NCBI RefSeq assembly: GCF_014764505.1
Contig: NZ_JACXWX010000047.1
Span: 1 to 37,069, forward strand
DNA from: Phormidium tenue FACHB-886
GTDB taxonomy: Bacteria > Cyanobacteriota > Cyanobacteriia > Elainellales > Elainellaceae
DNA: 37,069 nucleotides
Reading direction: 5' to 3'
The notes under the pieces were generated by a model that had not been told where the DNA came from, ran no database searches, and saw only the letters and a list, made by a program, of their open reading frames with translations. The position numbers and the translations under genes were made by a program. Positions 10,359 through 18,603 of the stretch are shown piece by piece (positions within the stretch are counted from its first letter, which is position 1; each line of letters starts with the position of its first letter).

Positions 10359-11471
10359 ATGGTGAATTCTGTCAATGCCAAAGGCAATATCCTGATTGTA
10401 GATGATACGCCCGACAATCTACGTTTGTTGTCGTCTACCTTGAGCGATCGCGGCTACAGAGTGCGGAGCGTGATCAATGGTGCAATGGCTCTGATGGGCG
10501 CACAGGCTGCTCCACCCGATCTGATCATGCTAGATATCAAAATGCCTGATATGGATGGCTATGAGGTCTGTCAACGCCTGAAAGCCGACGATCGCACTCG
10601 CGAAATTCCTGTTATTTTTATCAGTGCGTTGGATGAAGTGTTGGATAAGGTCAAAGCCTTTACCAGTGGCGGTGTAGACTACATTCAAAAACCATTTCAG
10701 ATCGAAGAAGTCTTTGCCCGCATTGAAAATCAGCTCACCATTCGCAGGCTGCAAACCCAACTGCAAACCCAAAACCATCAGCTCCAGCAAACTCATGCAG
10801 AACTCATGCAGGCATTGGAGCAAGAGCGATCGCTAAAACAACGCATCGAAGAAATGGCGGCGATCGAAGAACGCAATCGCATTGCTCGCGAAATTCATGA
10901 CTCGTTAGGACATTCTCTCACCGCCTTAAATGTGCAGCTACAGGCGGCGGCATCCCTGCTGCTCAACGATCCCACTCAAGCTCAATCGTTTCTCACGCAA
11001 GCTCAACGACTGGGCACAACAGCCATGCAAGAGGTGCGACAATCGGTCAGAACGCTGCGATCGGGGGAACGAGAGGAGCAGTCTCTAGAGGAAGCGATCG
11101 CGGCTCTAGCGGAAGAATTTCGACAAGTCACAGGTGTAACACCAACCATTCATATTCATCGGACCAAAGCCATTTCGCCATCGGTGTCTAAAACGCTTTA
11201 TCGTCTGGTGCAAGAAGGATTAACTAACATCTCTAAATACGCCCAAGCAACCCAGGTGCAAATTCGACTAACAACAACCAATAATCGTATTTGCTTGGAG
11301 GTCGAGGACAACGGCACAGGGTTCTGTTTAGATCAGGCGACGGGTGGCTTTGGATTACAAGGCATGCAAGAACGAATTGCAGCCCTAGATGGCACGTTTA
11401 ACCTCATCACAGAACCAGGAAATGGGTGTCAGGTCAAGGTTGAAATTCCTTTATCACAGGTGCCATCATGA
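10359..11471 (+). CDS. Receiver-histidine kinase hybrid (HisKA_3 / NarX-DesK type)
   Basis: This 370-aa protein has an N-terminal receiver domain (about 10-130, acceptor D59 in MLDIKMPDM). A Gln-rich coiled coil follows, then a HisKA_3 dimerisation domain with H180 in REIHDSLGHSL, and a HATPase ending near FGLQGMQERI. ATG 10359 is preferred over TTG 10344 because GAGGA at 10346-10350 is spaced eight bases from it. The gene begins 24 bases after the multi-kinase stop and overlaps the next gene by 4 bp (ATGA), so translation is probably coupled. The layout fits a soluble relay: the receiver can accept phosphate from the multi-kinase, and the HisKA_3 core would phosphorylate the adjacent NarL-type regulator. 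That partnership is inferred from gene order. Confidence 0.93.
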   Translation: MVNSVNAKGNILIVDDTPDNLRLLSSTLSDRGYRVRSVINGAMALMGAQAAPPDLIMLDIKMPDMDGYEVCQRLKADDRTREIPVIFISALDEVLDKVKAFTSGGVDYIQKPFQIEEVFARIENQLTIRRLQTQLQTQNHQLQQTHAELMQALEQERSLKQRIEEMAAIEERNRIAREIHDSLGHSLTALNVQLQAAASLLLNDPTQAQSFLTQAQRLGTTAMQEVRQSVRTLRSGEREEQSLEEAIAALAEEFRQVTGVTPTIHIHRTKAISPSVSKTLYRLVQEGLTNISKYAQATQVQIRLTTTNNRICLEVEDNGTGFCLDQATGGFGLQGMQERIAALDGTFNLITEPGNGCQVKVEIPLSQVPS

Positions 11472-12124
11472 TTCGCCTATTGCTTGTAGATGATCAAAAT
11501 TTGATTTGCCAGGGGCTACAGGCTGTATTAAATCAAGAAACTGATTTGCAGGTTGTTGGAACGGCAGAGAACGGTCAAGTTGCGATCGAACAAGCTACAA
11601 CATTACAGCCCGATGTAGTGCTGATGGATATTCGGATGCCCATTATGACAGGCATTGAGGCAACCCGACTGATTAACAAACAGTTTCCCAATATCAAAGT
11701 GTTGGTGCTGAGTACCTTTGATGACGATCGCGATATTGCTCAGTCAATGCGGGCAGGCGCAAAAGGATATTTGCTCAAGGATATGCCCGCTCCAGAATTG
11801 GCAGAAGCTATTCGGTTAGTGCATCGCGGCTATAGTCAAATGGCTCCAGGATTAATGGAAAGGCTCATGACCAATGTGCCAGATTCAAGTGAGGCGGAAA
11901 CCCAGTCTGCATCAAAAGAACTAACCCAGATTCCGCCCAGAGAACGAGATGTGTTGCGTTTAATTGGTCAGGGATGCAGCAATCGCGAAATTGCCACAGA
12001 GCTACATTTGGCAGAAGGAACCGTCAAAACTTACGTGACCCATTTACTAAATCGCTTGTCGCTCAAGAATCGATCGCAACTTGCCATTTATGCAAACTCG
12101 ATCGCCTCAGCTCTTAACAATTAA
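11468..12124 (+). CDS. NarL/FixJ-family DNA-binding response regulator
   Basis: This is a 218-aa two-domain regulator. The receiver spans about 1-120, with acidic pocket VDD at 7-9, acceptor D54 in LMDIRMP and conserved Lys in LLKDMPAPE. A linker leads to a LuxR-type helix-turn-helix at about 150-212 (PPRERDVLRLIGQGCSNREI, then AEGTVKTYVTHLLNRLSLKN). Length and architecture are standard for the family. The ATG overlaps the stop of the upstream HisKA_3 kinase, which marks the pair as a cognate two-component system. It is the only DNA-binding output of the operon. Target genes cannot be told from this window. Confidence 0.95.
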   Translation: MIRLLLVDDQNLICQGLQAVLNQETDLQVVGTAENGQVAIEQATTLQPDVVLMDIRMPIMTGIEATRLINKQFPNIKVLVLSTFDDDRDIAQSMRAGAKGYLLKDMPAPELAEAIRLVHRGYSQMAPGLMERLMTNVPDSSEAETQSASKELTQIPPRERDVLRLIGQGCSNREIATELHLAEGTVKTYVTHLLNRLSLKNRSQLAIYANSIASALNN

Positions 12125-12169
12125 CCAATTCACGAGAGACGATGTAGCCATAGCCGTTTGTGTTAGGAC

Positions 12170-12214
12170 GGGGTGCAGGGGTGGAACCCTGGCTAGGGGC
12201 GCAGTCCACACCCC
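12170..12214. repeat. GC-rich imperfect inverted repeat
   Basis: GGGGTG at 12170-12175 pairs with CACCCC at 12209-12214, and AGGGG/CCCT blocks lie between them. It resembles the dispersed GC-rich intergenic palindromes found in many cyanobacteria. It lies 45 bases after the regulator stop and lacks a T-run, so a terminator role is doubtful. Confidence 0.35.
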
Positions 12215-12218
12215 CCTT

Positions 12219-12436
12219 CTAGTTAGGGCTTACTGAAAAAGTCGAAATCGTTTACAAGAGAAGGATTTCAGCCAATACATCCAGAAAAAAGTGCAAGGTA
12301 AGCTCAACGTGTTTTCAAGGGTTCCAGCGATTTTCAGCATATTTTGCCTTGCACTTAGATTTCAGGGAAATGCTTGGTACTCTTATATGGCAAGGATCTC
12401 ATACTTTTTCAGTAGACCTTCAGTAGACCCTAGTTA
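12219..12436. mobile_element. MITE-like non-coding element with terminal inverted repeats and target duplication
   Basis: The left end GGGCTTACTGAAAAAGT (from 12226) is mirrored at the right end. Read on the minus strand from 12430, that end is GGGTCTACTGA, then an 11-bp direct copy AGGTCTACTGA, then AAAAGT. CTAGTTA occurs on both sides (12219-12225 and 12430-12436), consistent with a target duplication. Inside, AAGTGCAAGG near 12289 pairs with CCTTGCACTT near 12347, giving a nested hairpin. No ORF is present. It is probably mobilised in trans by a transposase with the same ends; none of the ISs in this window has them. Confidence 0.6.
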
Positions 12437-12666
12437 AATGTCCTAAACCAATTGATGATAGCTATACCTATATGTAAAACAAAACTCTTAGTGTAAAAGT
12501 CTTATTGAGCGGGGCTTCTACACCAAGAGCTTTCAATCTAAGCATGTAGCGCTACGTCATTATTACGACGATCGTATAGATGAGGCTCCAAGAAAGCAAC
12601 TTCAGCCGTGTAAACATCTGCCCAACCTTTGATTGGAAGCAAGTAGAGATCAGGTGAGGTAAACCT

Positions 12667-13801
12667 AAGTACAGGACAAAATTGGAGAACGTGGAAAAAC
12701 TCATCGACGAACAACTCCAGATTCAATAGGATTTGACGAAGGTGATCGAAACCACTGCGAAAGATGCTCTTGGCTTTACGTCCATGTTTTTTGAGCGGCA
12801 TCGTCTTTTGTTGGGCTAACCATTCGCCGGTGCGGAATGTCCAACATAAGGCAATGGTCAAAAGTGCAATCATCCGGCTGAGCCGCTCCGGGTCTTTCAA
12901 ATGTGTGGACTCTAAACAAAATCCTCGGGTTTTCAAACACCGAATAGGGTTGCAATTGCCCACCTTTTACCGTAATCCGCAATGGCACCATAGGGACGAT
13001 GGTGGGTGACGACAATCAACAATTTCCTATCCTCAAGCCGTAAGGCACTGACGTAAACCCGATGTTCCCAAATTTGGCGGCGATGACGTAAAACTTGTCG
13101 TTGTCTAACCGCTAGATAGCTGAAGACGACTTTAGCTTTCAGTGATTGGACCTCATCGTTGAGTTTGTCGCTTTCACGAATCTGGATGCGGAATTCACAG
13201 AAGCCTTGCTTCAACAAATACCCAAACCAATCCTGTCCCAAAAACTCCCGGTCTGCCGTCAGGTGTTCCACCTCCACCTCGGGAAACACCTGACAGAACT
13301 CCTCTAACAGGTCAATTCGTTCCTCAGTATTGGAGTTGCCTTTCTTATCGAGCATCCACCAGAGCAGGGGAAAGGCAACGCCGTTGTGAAAGGCTCCCAG
13401 CATCAAGATATTGTGGACACAATCCCCAAACTCCCAGGTCGTTCGGTCAAGCGACAACACCCAGGGTTGAGGAATCTCCATCAGACTCACGATCAGATGG
13501 GCAAGCCTGCCGTAATCCAACTCAAAGTTGCCAAAAACCGTTGCAGTCGTTTATAGTTTGATTCCAGTTTGACCTTATTGATGAAGCCTGCCGCGAGCTG
13601 AGTCAAGTTCACCGTCTTGACGCGAAACAGGGCGACCAAGAACAGCGCTAGAAAACTGACTCTTGCTCCATGCCACCCGAGGTAAGGCTGCAATGTTTTT
13701 TGGATCAGAGTAATCTGATTCATGAGAGTTTTATGGATGATCGTGGTAATTCTCATGAAACCCTCTCCTACTCAATCTTTGCAAGCTTTTGTCCGGTACT
13801 T
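12667..13801 (-). mobile_element. IS4-type insertion sequence, degenerate
   Basis: The element is bounded by 15-bp inverted repeats AAGTACAGGACAAAA (12667-12681) and its mirror at 13787-13801, with one mismatch. It is 1135 bp long and contains one transposase gene in three frames. No target duplication is evident next to the repeats, so a flank may have rearranged. A second, solitary copy of its upstream end lies at 16186-16240. Confidence 0.7.
12672..13756 (-). pseudogene. IS4-type transposase, two frameshifts
   Basis: The gene starts at ATG 13756 (MRITTIIHKTLMN) behind AGGAGAGG. The first frame runs to about 13515 (RLQRFLATL). A shift leads to the central DDE part, with LSLDRTTWEFG, the Asp in LTADREFLGQDW and YGKRWAIATLFG. 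A second shift near 12950 leads to CLKTRGFCLESTHLKDPERL and the C-terminus, which should end near the left inverted repeat. In the last frame translation runs on past the IS end to 12538 into flanking DNA. Intact relatives are single ORFs of about 350 codons, so this copy is inactive unless sequencing errors caused the shifts. Confidence 0.75.
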
Positions 13802-14071
13802 GGAGAAATCCCTTTTGAACACCTATAGCGATTTTTGAGTAGATGAGAATTGCCGTAGTGATCAAATCAACATTACTAAATTAACGGAAGTATTAAGTAG
13901 AAATGCTCAATACATTAACAAAGGTCGAATATCGTTAATCTACTTTGTTGGAGTGCAGTTCAAGACGTTTTTCAGATGTTTATTTTAAGAGAGATCTCTA
14001 CGATTAAGACAATTAAGCAAAGGGCTTAAACCCAAACAACATCAACGAGAAATCAATCAGGAGACAACATC
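13802..14071 (+). other. AT-rich intergenic stretch
   Basis: No gene is visible. AGAGATCTCT near 13990 is a short palindrome. The 3' end supplies AGGAG (14059-14063), the ribosome-binding site of the DUF4278 gene. No clear promoter pair was found. Confidence 0.3.
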
Positions 14072-14239
14072 ATGCAACTTATTTATCGCGGTGCCACTTT
14101 CAACTACACTCCTTCTCAATCTGCTGCCTATCATCCGTTTCAACAAGTTCGTCACTCTGAGACGGCTTACAATTTAAGATATCGTGGCATAACTTATCAG
14201 GTTGATCCAAACGCTGAAACTGAAAAAATTTCCGAATAA
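14072..14239 (+). CDS. DUF4278 family small protein
   Basis: This 55-aa protein has two copies of the DUF4278 motif: MQLIYRGATFNY at the start and LRYRGITYQV at residues 35-44. AGGAG lies eight bases before the ATG. DUF4278 proteins are small cyanobacterial proteins of unknown function, usually with one or more (L/K)xYRG(V/I)xY units. The frame continues after TAA 14237-14239 without another stop to 14399-14401, and that extension holds a third unit (YELCYRGLKYYMN). The annotated protein may therefore be a truncated version of a longer one. The gene is too short for most ORF callers. Confidence 0.6.
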   Translation: MQLIYRGATFNYTPSQSAAYHPFQQVRHSETAYNLRYRGITYQVDPNAETEKISE

Positions 14240-14401
14240 TCTAGAACTTATGAGTTGTGCTATCGAGGACTGAAATATTACATGAATCGCAATGAGCAAG
14301 GTGAAGTTACAGCTATTGCTGCGGCTGCGATCGCCTCAAAGCGCAAAACAGCAGTAATTGCTTACTCTACAAGCCAACAAACTGAAGGGTGCTCGTTTTA
14401 A
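14240..14401 (+). pseudogene. Third DUF4278 unit behind an in-frame stop
   Basis: It is in frame with the preceding DUF4278 gene. The region encodes CYRGLKYYMNRNEQGEV followed by an Ala-rich segment containing GCGATCGC. It has no good start of its own. It reads as the lost C-terminus of the upstream gene after a nonsense mutation, or as a part expressed only by readthrough. Confidence 0.4.
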
Positions 14402-14412
14402 CAGTAGGCACG

Positions 14413-14529
14413 AATGGCAAACGTTTTTGGCTTGACTGTCATGTTGACTAATACCTACAGCAGTCAAGCCGCTCAGACAAATAATTCGGCGTTGGTTCAA
14501 ACTCTTATTGTTGTCTTCTCATCTCAATA
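14413..14529 (+). CDS. Possible 38-aa ORF, uncertain
   Basis: The frame starts at ATG 14413 ([20 protein letters not shown]) and ends in TAA near 14527. It has no recognisable domain and no strong ribosome-binding site. It lies in a region of decayed coding sequence and may not be expressed. Confidence 0.15.
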
Positions 14530-14568
14530 AATCAGGACTCAAAAGACGACTATTACTTTACTAGAAAA

Positions 14569-14841
14569 TTGAGTGCCGGACCTTATAAAATCTATGCCAA
14601 TGATGGACGCATGATTTACCAAGCTTCTGCCTGTCATAGTATAACCACGTTAACGGAGAAGGCGAGATATTCGCATTACTACAATTTTGCTGAATCCTCT
14701 ACTTCTCGATCAGAACTAGAAGCAGAATTGCGAAATGCAGGTCGTTCTGCGTGGCGGAATGTGCAGTTTCCGATCTCAGCAGCACAAGAGCGAGAAACTC
14801 GACTGAAATTTGGAATGCGATTGGTCATAACCAGGCAGTAA
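14569..14841 (+). CDS. Hypothetical protein, possibly a gene fragment
   Basis: This 90-aa frame with a TTG start is open further upstream without an ATG; an internal ATG occurs at M15. The composition is protein-like ([14 protein letters not shown], then a helical [17 protein letters not shown] stretch), but I recognise no family. After its stop a different frame at about 14910-15009 again looks coding. The two may be halves of one gene broken by a frameshift. Confidence 0.3.
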   Translation: MSAGPYKIYANDGRMIYQASACHSITTLTEKARYSHYYNFAESSTSRSELEAELRNAGRSAWRNVQFPISAAQERETRLKFGMRLVITRQ

Positions 14842-15009
14842 ACGACTAGTGGATTGCTTGGGCACCGGAACATGGTTACTTTGAGGTCACTCTCCTGTTG
14901 GTTATAGTCAACAATTTCTACAACGTTTTTGGCAGGTTATTTCACAGCAACATCGCTACGTTGTTGTGACAGCAGATGGAACGTTTGTGCAAGAACATAC
15001 CTTTCGTTA
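14842..15009 (+). pseudogene. Decayed coding stretch
   Basis: A frame entered after TGA at about 14890 encodes [20 protein letters not shown], continuing [16 protein letters not shown], and stops at about 15007-15009. It has no start codon. A neighbouring frame carries [13 protein letters not shown] just upstream. The alternation of protein-like pieces between frames suggests an eroded gene. The family is unknown. Confidence 0.3.
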
Positions 15010-15144
15010 AAGTCACCGTCGTCATGAATGCGAGTTATATCGATTGCCCTTCACACTACAGCTTGCAAAAAACTCTTCTCAAACACCAATGTAATTGATT
15101 AAACCACTTGATATTTCATTTATTCAACATCTTCAGAGGTCATT

Positions 15145-15951
15145 ATGAATCGTTCAAAAAGCTTGTTTGCGCTTACAATAGTAGGATTACTAGCAACCAC
15201 GATTGCAGTGCAAGCGTCGTCGCCTGAGGCGTCGGAACAGCACAATCGAGAAGTTAGAACAAGTTGTCTATCCGTTAGTGGTTTCAACAATGCAGAACCT
15301 GTTGGAGAGATCATTAATTTTCCAGATAACGTTGGCTATGATGCACTGCTGGTGAGCGGCAACTATCCACAGCCCGATATGAATAATCAAGCTGGACAGG
15401 TGCTTTGTCTCTTTAATCGGCAAACTCGGCAAGCATTTGTCAGTGAGGCAAATGGACTGCAACAGCCTGTGAGCAATCGCTTATCTGGCGTTCCGGGTCA
15501 GCCGATTGGGCAGGTGATGCAGTGGGTGAACAATCACAGCTTTTTACCTCCACTCCAACCTGTCGAGCAGCTTGAAGAAGGCTATCCTGACTATCAAAGT
15601 GTGGTGAGCCTTGGTCAAAGACCGGGTCAATCTGCATCGTACATCACATTTGATATTTTTACTGATACGAATGGATATGTCACGAGTCAGACCATTGATT
15701 ATCGTGACCCTAGCCGCATTCGTCGTCCGCTCGCGTTCACGCAAACCGATTCTGAGGGGTTACAGCTGATTCAAACCATTTATGGTGAGCAGATCAAAAA
15801 CGATTTTGTTCGGTCTATTTGCTCTGAGAACACAGACTCGAATGAATCCAGTAGCTTTATTGTGAATCATTACAGCGGAGAACTCTTTGATTATCAAACC
15901 TGGAATGATGGTTCTTCAGCTCAGTTTACTGTCGTGCGGCTAGGAGATTAA
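15145..15951 (+). CDS. Secreted hypothetical protein
   Basis: This 268-aa protein has a classic signal peptide: basic MNRSK, hydrophobic LFALTIVGLLATTIAV, and an AxA-like cleavage site near residue 25 (VQASS). The mature part is acidic with two Cys pairs (C42 and C88 region) and no transmembrane helix, suggesting an exported soluble protein. AGAGG lies upstream of the ATG. It is followed eight bases later by another small secreted protein, so the pair may be co-transcribed. I do not recognise the family. Confidence 0.7.
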   Translation: MNRSKSLFALTIVGLLATTIAVQASSPEASEQHNREVRTSCLSVSGFNNAEPVGEIINFPDNVGYDALLVSGNYPQPDMNNQAGQVLCLFNRQTRQAFVSEANGLQQPVSNRLSGVPGQPIGQVMQWVNNHSFLPPLQPVEQLEEGYPDYQSVVSLGQRPGQSASYITFDIFTDTNGYVTSQTIDYRDPSRIRRPLAFTQTDSEGLQLIQTIYGEQIKNDFVRSICSENTDSNESSSFIVNHYSGELFDYQTWNDGSSAQFTVVRLGD

Positions 15952-15958
15952 ACCTTTT

Positions 15959-16126
15959 ATGAAACACTCACTCCTTGCCCTAATTTCCTTGCTGATCCTG
16001 CCGCTCGTTTCTAGCCCGTCATCCTCTTCGTCCGCTACAACAGATGTTGGAACAAGACAATCAACAGAATCTTTAATTGCGTTTGTTGCATATCGATATG
16101 AAGAGGATGAAGCCCTGCTTGACTGA
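15959..16126 (+). CDS. Small secreted or truncated protein
   Basis: This 55-aa ORF starts seven bases after the preceding stop. It begins MKHSLLALISLLILPLV, a strong signal peptide, followed by a Ser-rich linker and a short acidic tail ending in EEDEALLD. The mature peptide would be only about 35 residues. A degenerate IS end starts 60 bases later, so the gene may be the surviving 5' part of a longer one. Function unknown. Confidence 0.45.
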   Translation: MKHSLLALISLLILPLVSSPSSSSSATTDVGTRQSTESLIAFVAYRYEEDEALLD

Positions 16127-16185
16127 CAAAACGGGAGGAGGGCGAAAGGAAAGCTAGGAGGGAAGCAGAGCATGATTTAGGCCTC

Positions 16186-16240
16186 AGTACAGGACAAAAG
16201 CTTGTAAATAGTTATTGGAAGGGGGTTTCATGAGAATTAC
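16186..16240 (+). mobile_element. Solitary end of the IS4-type element, truncated by IS6
   Basis: AGTACAGGACAAAAGCTTG at 16186 and GGGTTTCATGAGAATTAC ending at 16240 match the transposase-start end of the IS at 12667-13801 (opposite strand there). The match includes the ATG (16230) and first four codons of its transposase. It stops exactly where the IS6-type repeat begins at 16241. The rest of this IS copy is missing, not displaced to the other side of the IS6 element. Confidence 0.7.
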
Positions 16241-17072
16241 GGTTGTGTCGCAAAAAGCAGGCAATGGTAAGGTAGACAAGCCCAGTTCTGACTTCTCTGC
16301 CTCCAATGTCTACAGCTTCCTTGTTCAAATGGCGGCACTTTTTGCCTGAAATCATCCTGCTGAATGTGCGCTGGTATTGTCGATACGCCTTGAGCTATCG
16401 GGATCTTGAAGAGATGATGCGCTCTTCGAGGGGTGGAAGTCGATCACTCCACCATCAACCGTTGGGTCTTGAGGTACGCCCCCGAACTGGACAAACGCAT
16501 TCGACCACACTTGAAGCCCACGAATGATTCATGGCGAGTAGACGAAACCTATATCAAAGTCAGGGGAGTGTGGAAATATCTGTACCCTTGCTGTGGATTC
16601 GGAGGGGAATACCCTCGACTTTATGCTGAGTGCCAAGCGCGATGGCAGGGCAGCAGCACGCTTCTTACGCAAAGTACTCAAGAGTCAGCACACTGGGGTT
16701 CCACGAGTGATCACAGTAGACAAGAATGCCGCTTACCCAGTGGCGATAGAGACGCTTAAGCAAGAGGAGACAATTGGAAAAGAGACCGAATTAAGGCAAA
16801 GCAAATATTTGAATAATGTGATTGAGCAAGACCATCGTCATATCAAGCGCATCGTGAAGCCGATGATGGGATTGAAGACGTTCAACAGTGCAAGAAGAAC
16901 GTTAAGCGGAATTGAAGCGATGAATATGATTCGCAAAGGACAAGTAAAAGGAATCGACCAAGGGGATATTGTCTCTCAGGTCAAATTTATTGAAGCAATT
17001 TTTGGAATTGCTGCTTAAGGGACTGCAAACGATACCGATCGGTTGTCCTTAATATGTTTTTGCGACACAACC
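16241..17072 (+). mobile_element. IS6-family (IS240-like) insertion sequence
   Basis: Perfect 16-bp terminal inverted repeats GGTTGTGTCGCAAAAA at 16241-16256 and 17057-17072 bound an 832-bp element. IS6 elements normally make an 8-bp duplication, but the flanks here (AGAATTAC left, GTTCATAG right) differ. Each flank belongs to a different truncated IS. This fits IS6-mediated replicative deletion or recombination between copies. Confidence 0.8.
16306..17018 (+). pseudogene. IS6-family transposase with two frameshifts
   Basis: The reading moves through three frames: YALSYRDLEEMM (to about 16425), then VEVDHSTINRWVLRYAPELD through RVDETYIKVRGVWKYLY (to about 16590), then AVDSEGNTLDF through DKNAAYPVAI and the C-terminus at 17018. 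The DDE residues are present: D in VDETYIK, D in VDKNAAYP, and E in NNVIEQDHRHIKR. Joined, the pieces give the normal length of about 240 residues. Each junction is a small indel, so the element is probably inactive in cis though its ends look intact. Confidence 0.8.
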
Positions 17073-17167
17073 GTTCATAGAGGGTTCTCTGGATGGAGAT
17101 TGGAAGCAGTAGTCAGTCTAAACAGTCAGGGCTTTTGCTCTTAAGCCGAGTACCCAGTTCTGACAGC
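17073..17167 (-). mobile_element. Terminal remnant of a second IS6-type element
   Basis: GTTCATAGAGGGTTCTCTGG and the sequence up to TACCCAGTTCTGACAG align almost base for base with 34473-34564, the transposase-start end of the intact IS6-type element there. On the minus strand it encodes LSELGTRLKSKSPDCLD, like that element's upstream frame. Only about 95 bp survive, cut by the IS6 copy on the left and ending at its own terminus just before IS630. Confidence 0.65.
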
Positions 17168-17175
17168 TTCGGTCA

Positions 17176-18297
17176 CATACTACTGCGAGCGGCAAACAGT
17201 TAACATAGGAGAGTAGGCAATTCAGCAGCAGCCATGAAACTGAAAGATGCTCGCCACCTCTCACCTGATGCTCAAGAAGCCCTGCGCTACCGAGTCGTCA
17301 ATGCGGTAGAAAATGGCATGAGCAAGTCAGAAGCAGCACGGGTGTTCCAAGTTTCGCGCACCGCAGTGCACTACTGGACAAAAGCGGTCGATGAACAAGG
17401 GGCGAAAGCGCTCAAGTCGAAAAAGCGAGGGCGACGGCACTCGTCTCGTCTCGCACCCCATCAAGCCGCAACCACCGTGCGCTTGCTTACAAAGAAGTGT
17501 CCAGACCAATTGGGCTTACCCTTCGCGCTCTGGACTCGAGAGAGTGTGGGTCAACTGTTAGAGCAACGCTATGGCGTATCGGTATCGGTGTGGACGGTTG
17601 GACGCTACCTCAAGCGGTGGGGACTGACGCCACAAAAACCCTTGCGACGGGCGTATGAGCAAGACCCGAAAGCGGTCAAGCAGTGGTTAGCAGTGGATTA
17701 CCCAGCGATTGTCAAGCTAGCTAAACAGGAAGGGGCGCAGATTCACTGGGGCGACGAGATGGGATTGCGAGCGGATGACCAAACCGGGCGCTCCTACAGC
17801 AAGCGAGGGCAAACTCCAGTTGTCCCTGGAACAGGACAACGCTTCGGCTGCAACCTGATCTCCACGTTGACCAATCACGGAACGCTATACTTCAAGTTGT
17901 TCAGCCAGAACTTCAATGGCGATGTGATGCTGGACTTTTTGCGTCGCTTGATTCGGCAGATCCCGCAAAAGGTGTTTTTGATTGTGGACAAGCATCCGGT
18001 GCATCTATCAGCGAAAGTCAATCGTTGGTTAGAGCAACATGCTGATCGCATCCGGATGTTTTTGTTGCCGTCTTATAGCCCAGAACTCAACCCGGATGAG
18101 TTGCTCAATCATGATGTCAAAGCGAATGCAGTAGGGCGGAAACGAGCAAAAACTAAAGGTGAGATGATGGAGAATGTCCGGCGACATCTGCGTCGTCGCC
18201 AGCGGCAACGGGAGGTTGTACAACGTTTCTTCCATGAGAAACATGTCGCTTATGCTGCCTAGAAAAGTGTTCACTATTTCCTACTCTGGTTAGTATG
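17176..18297 (+). mobile_element. IS630-family element
   Basis: The ends form a 30-bp imperfect inverted repeat. The left begins CATACTACTGCGAGCGGC at 17176, and the right, read from 18297 on the minus strand, begins CATACTAACCAGAGTAGG; about 22 of 30 positions agree. One intact transposase gene lies inside. The TA duplication expected for IS630 is not clear beside these ends, so the precise boundary may differ by a few bases. Confidence 0.65.
17234..18262 (+). CDS. IS630-family transposase
   Basis: This 342-aa protein has an N-terminal HTH (residues about 8-60: ENGMSKSEAARVFQVSRTAV) followed by a winged-helix Rve-like segment (YGVSVSVWTVGRYLKRWGL). The DDE catalytic core follows: first Asp in HWGDEMGLR, second Asp in LIVDKHPVH, and Glu in SPELNPDELLNHD. 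The ORF is uninterrupted and full length for IS630. Among the transposases of this window it is one of the few that look functional. ATG 17234 is 58 bp from the left element end. Confidence 0.9.
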   Translation: MKLKDARHLSPDAQEALRYRVVNAVENGMSKSEAARVFQVSRTAVHYWTKAVDEQGAKALKSKKRGRRHSSRLAPHQAATTVRLLTKKCPDQLGLPFALWTRESVGQLLEQRYGVSVSVWTVGRYLKRWGLTPQKPLRRAYEQDPKAVKQWLAVDYPAIVKLAKQEGAQIHWGDEMGLRADDQTGRSYSKRGQTPVVPGTGQRFGCNLISTLTNHGTLYFKLFSQNFNGDVMLDFLRRLIRQIPQKVFLIVDKHPVHLSAKVNRWLEQHADRIRMFLLPSYSPELNPDELLNHDVKANAVGRKRAKTKGEMMENVRRHLRRRQRQREVVQRFFHEKHVAYAA

Positions 18298-18603
18298 ATG
18301 GTCTCCTAAAGTACGACGGATTGAGTTCTAAACGACTATCCGAGGTGTCAATGCGGTTTGTATTTCTAATTCTAGAATTACAACTTAAACATTGTCTCAA
18401 TTATCTTTGCAAAATCACCTGTCTCATTCGTTAGACCAATAGTGTTTCATATTAGTTCCGCTTTCAAGATCAAGCAACACAAACTTATTCCAATCGTACT
18501 TTAAGCTAACTCTGCTAATTCACTAATTCTGGTTTTGGAGCTTGTCTTACTTGTTAGATCAATAATGTCTCATATTAGTTGCCACATCTAAGATCAAGCT
18601 GGT
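18298..18603 (-). ncRNA. Candidate bridge-RNA region downstream of the IS110 transposase
   Basis: There is no ORF in these 305 bases between the IS630 end and the IS110 transposase stop. IS110-family elements encode a structured bridge RNA in a non-coding end; in the IS1111 subgroup it lies downstream of the transposase. The segment contains two related copies of a block of about 58 bp (see repeat), which could be paired guide-loop modules. No RNA signal has been demonstrated, so this is a hypothesis from position and repeats. Confidence 0.25.
18419..18602. repeat. Imperfect direct repeat of about 58 bp, two copies
   Basis: The copies at 18419-18475 and 18541-18599 share TGTCT(C/T)A, then GTTAGA(C/T)CAATA(G/A)TGT(T/C)TCATATTAGTT, and end in AAGATCAAGC, with roughly 80 percent identity and about 65 bases between them. 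The second copy ends at the stop codon of the IS110 transposase. They are either duplicated element ends or parts of a structured RNA. Confidence 0.6.

Noticed and set aside
12538-12666. Genuine C-terminus of the IS4-type transposase
   Set aside because: This part of the frame lies outside the left inverted repeat and is read-through into flanking DNA.
18419-18602. Start of a CRISPR array
   Set aside because: Only two copies, about 58 bp long and only about 80 percent alike, with one spacer-like gap and no cas genes.
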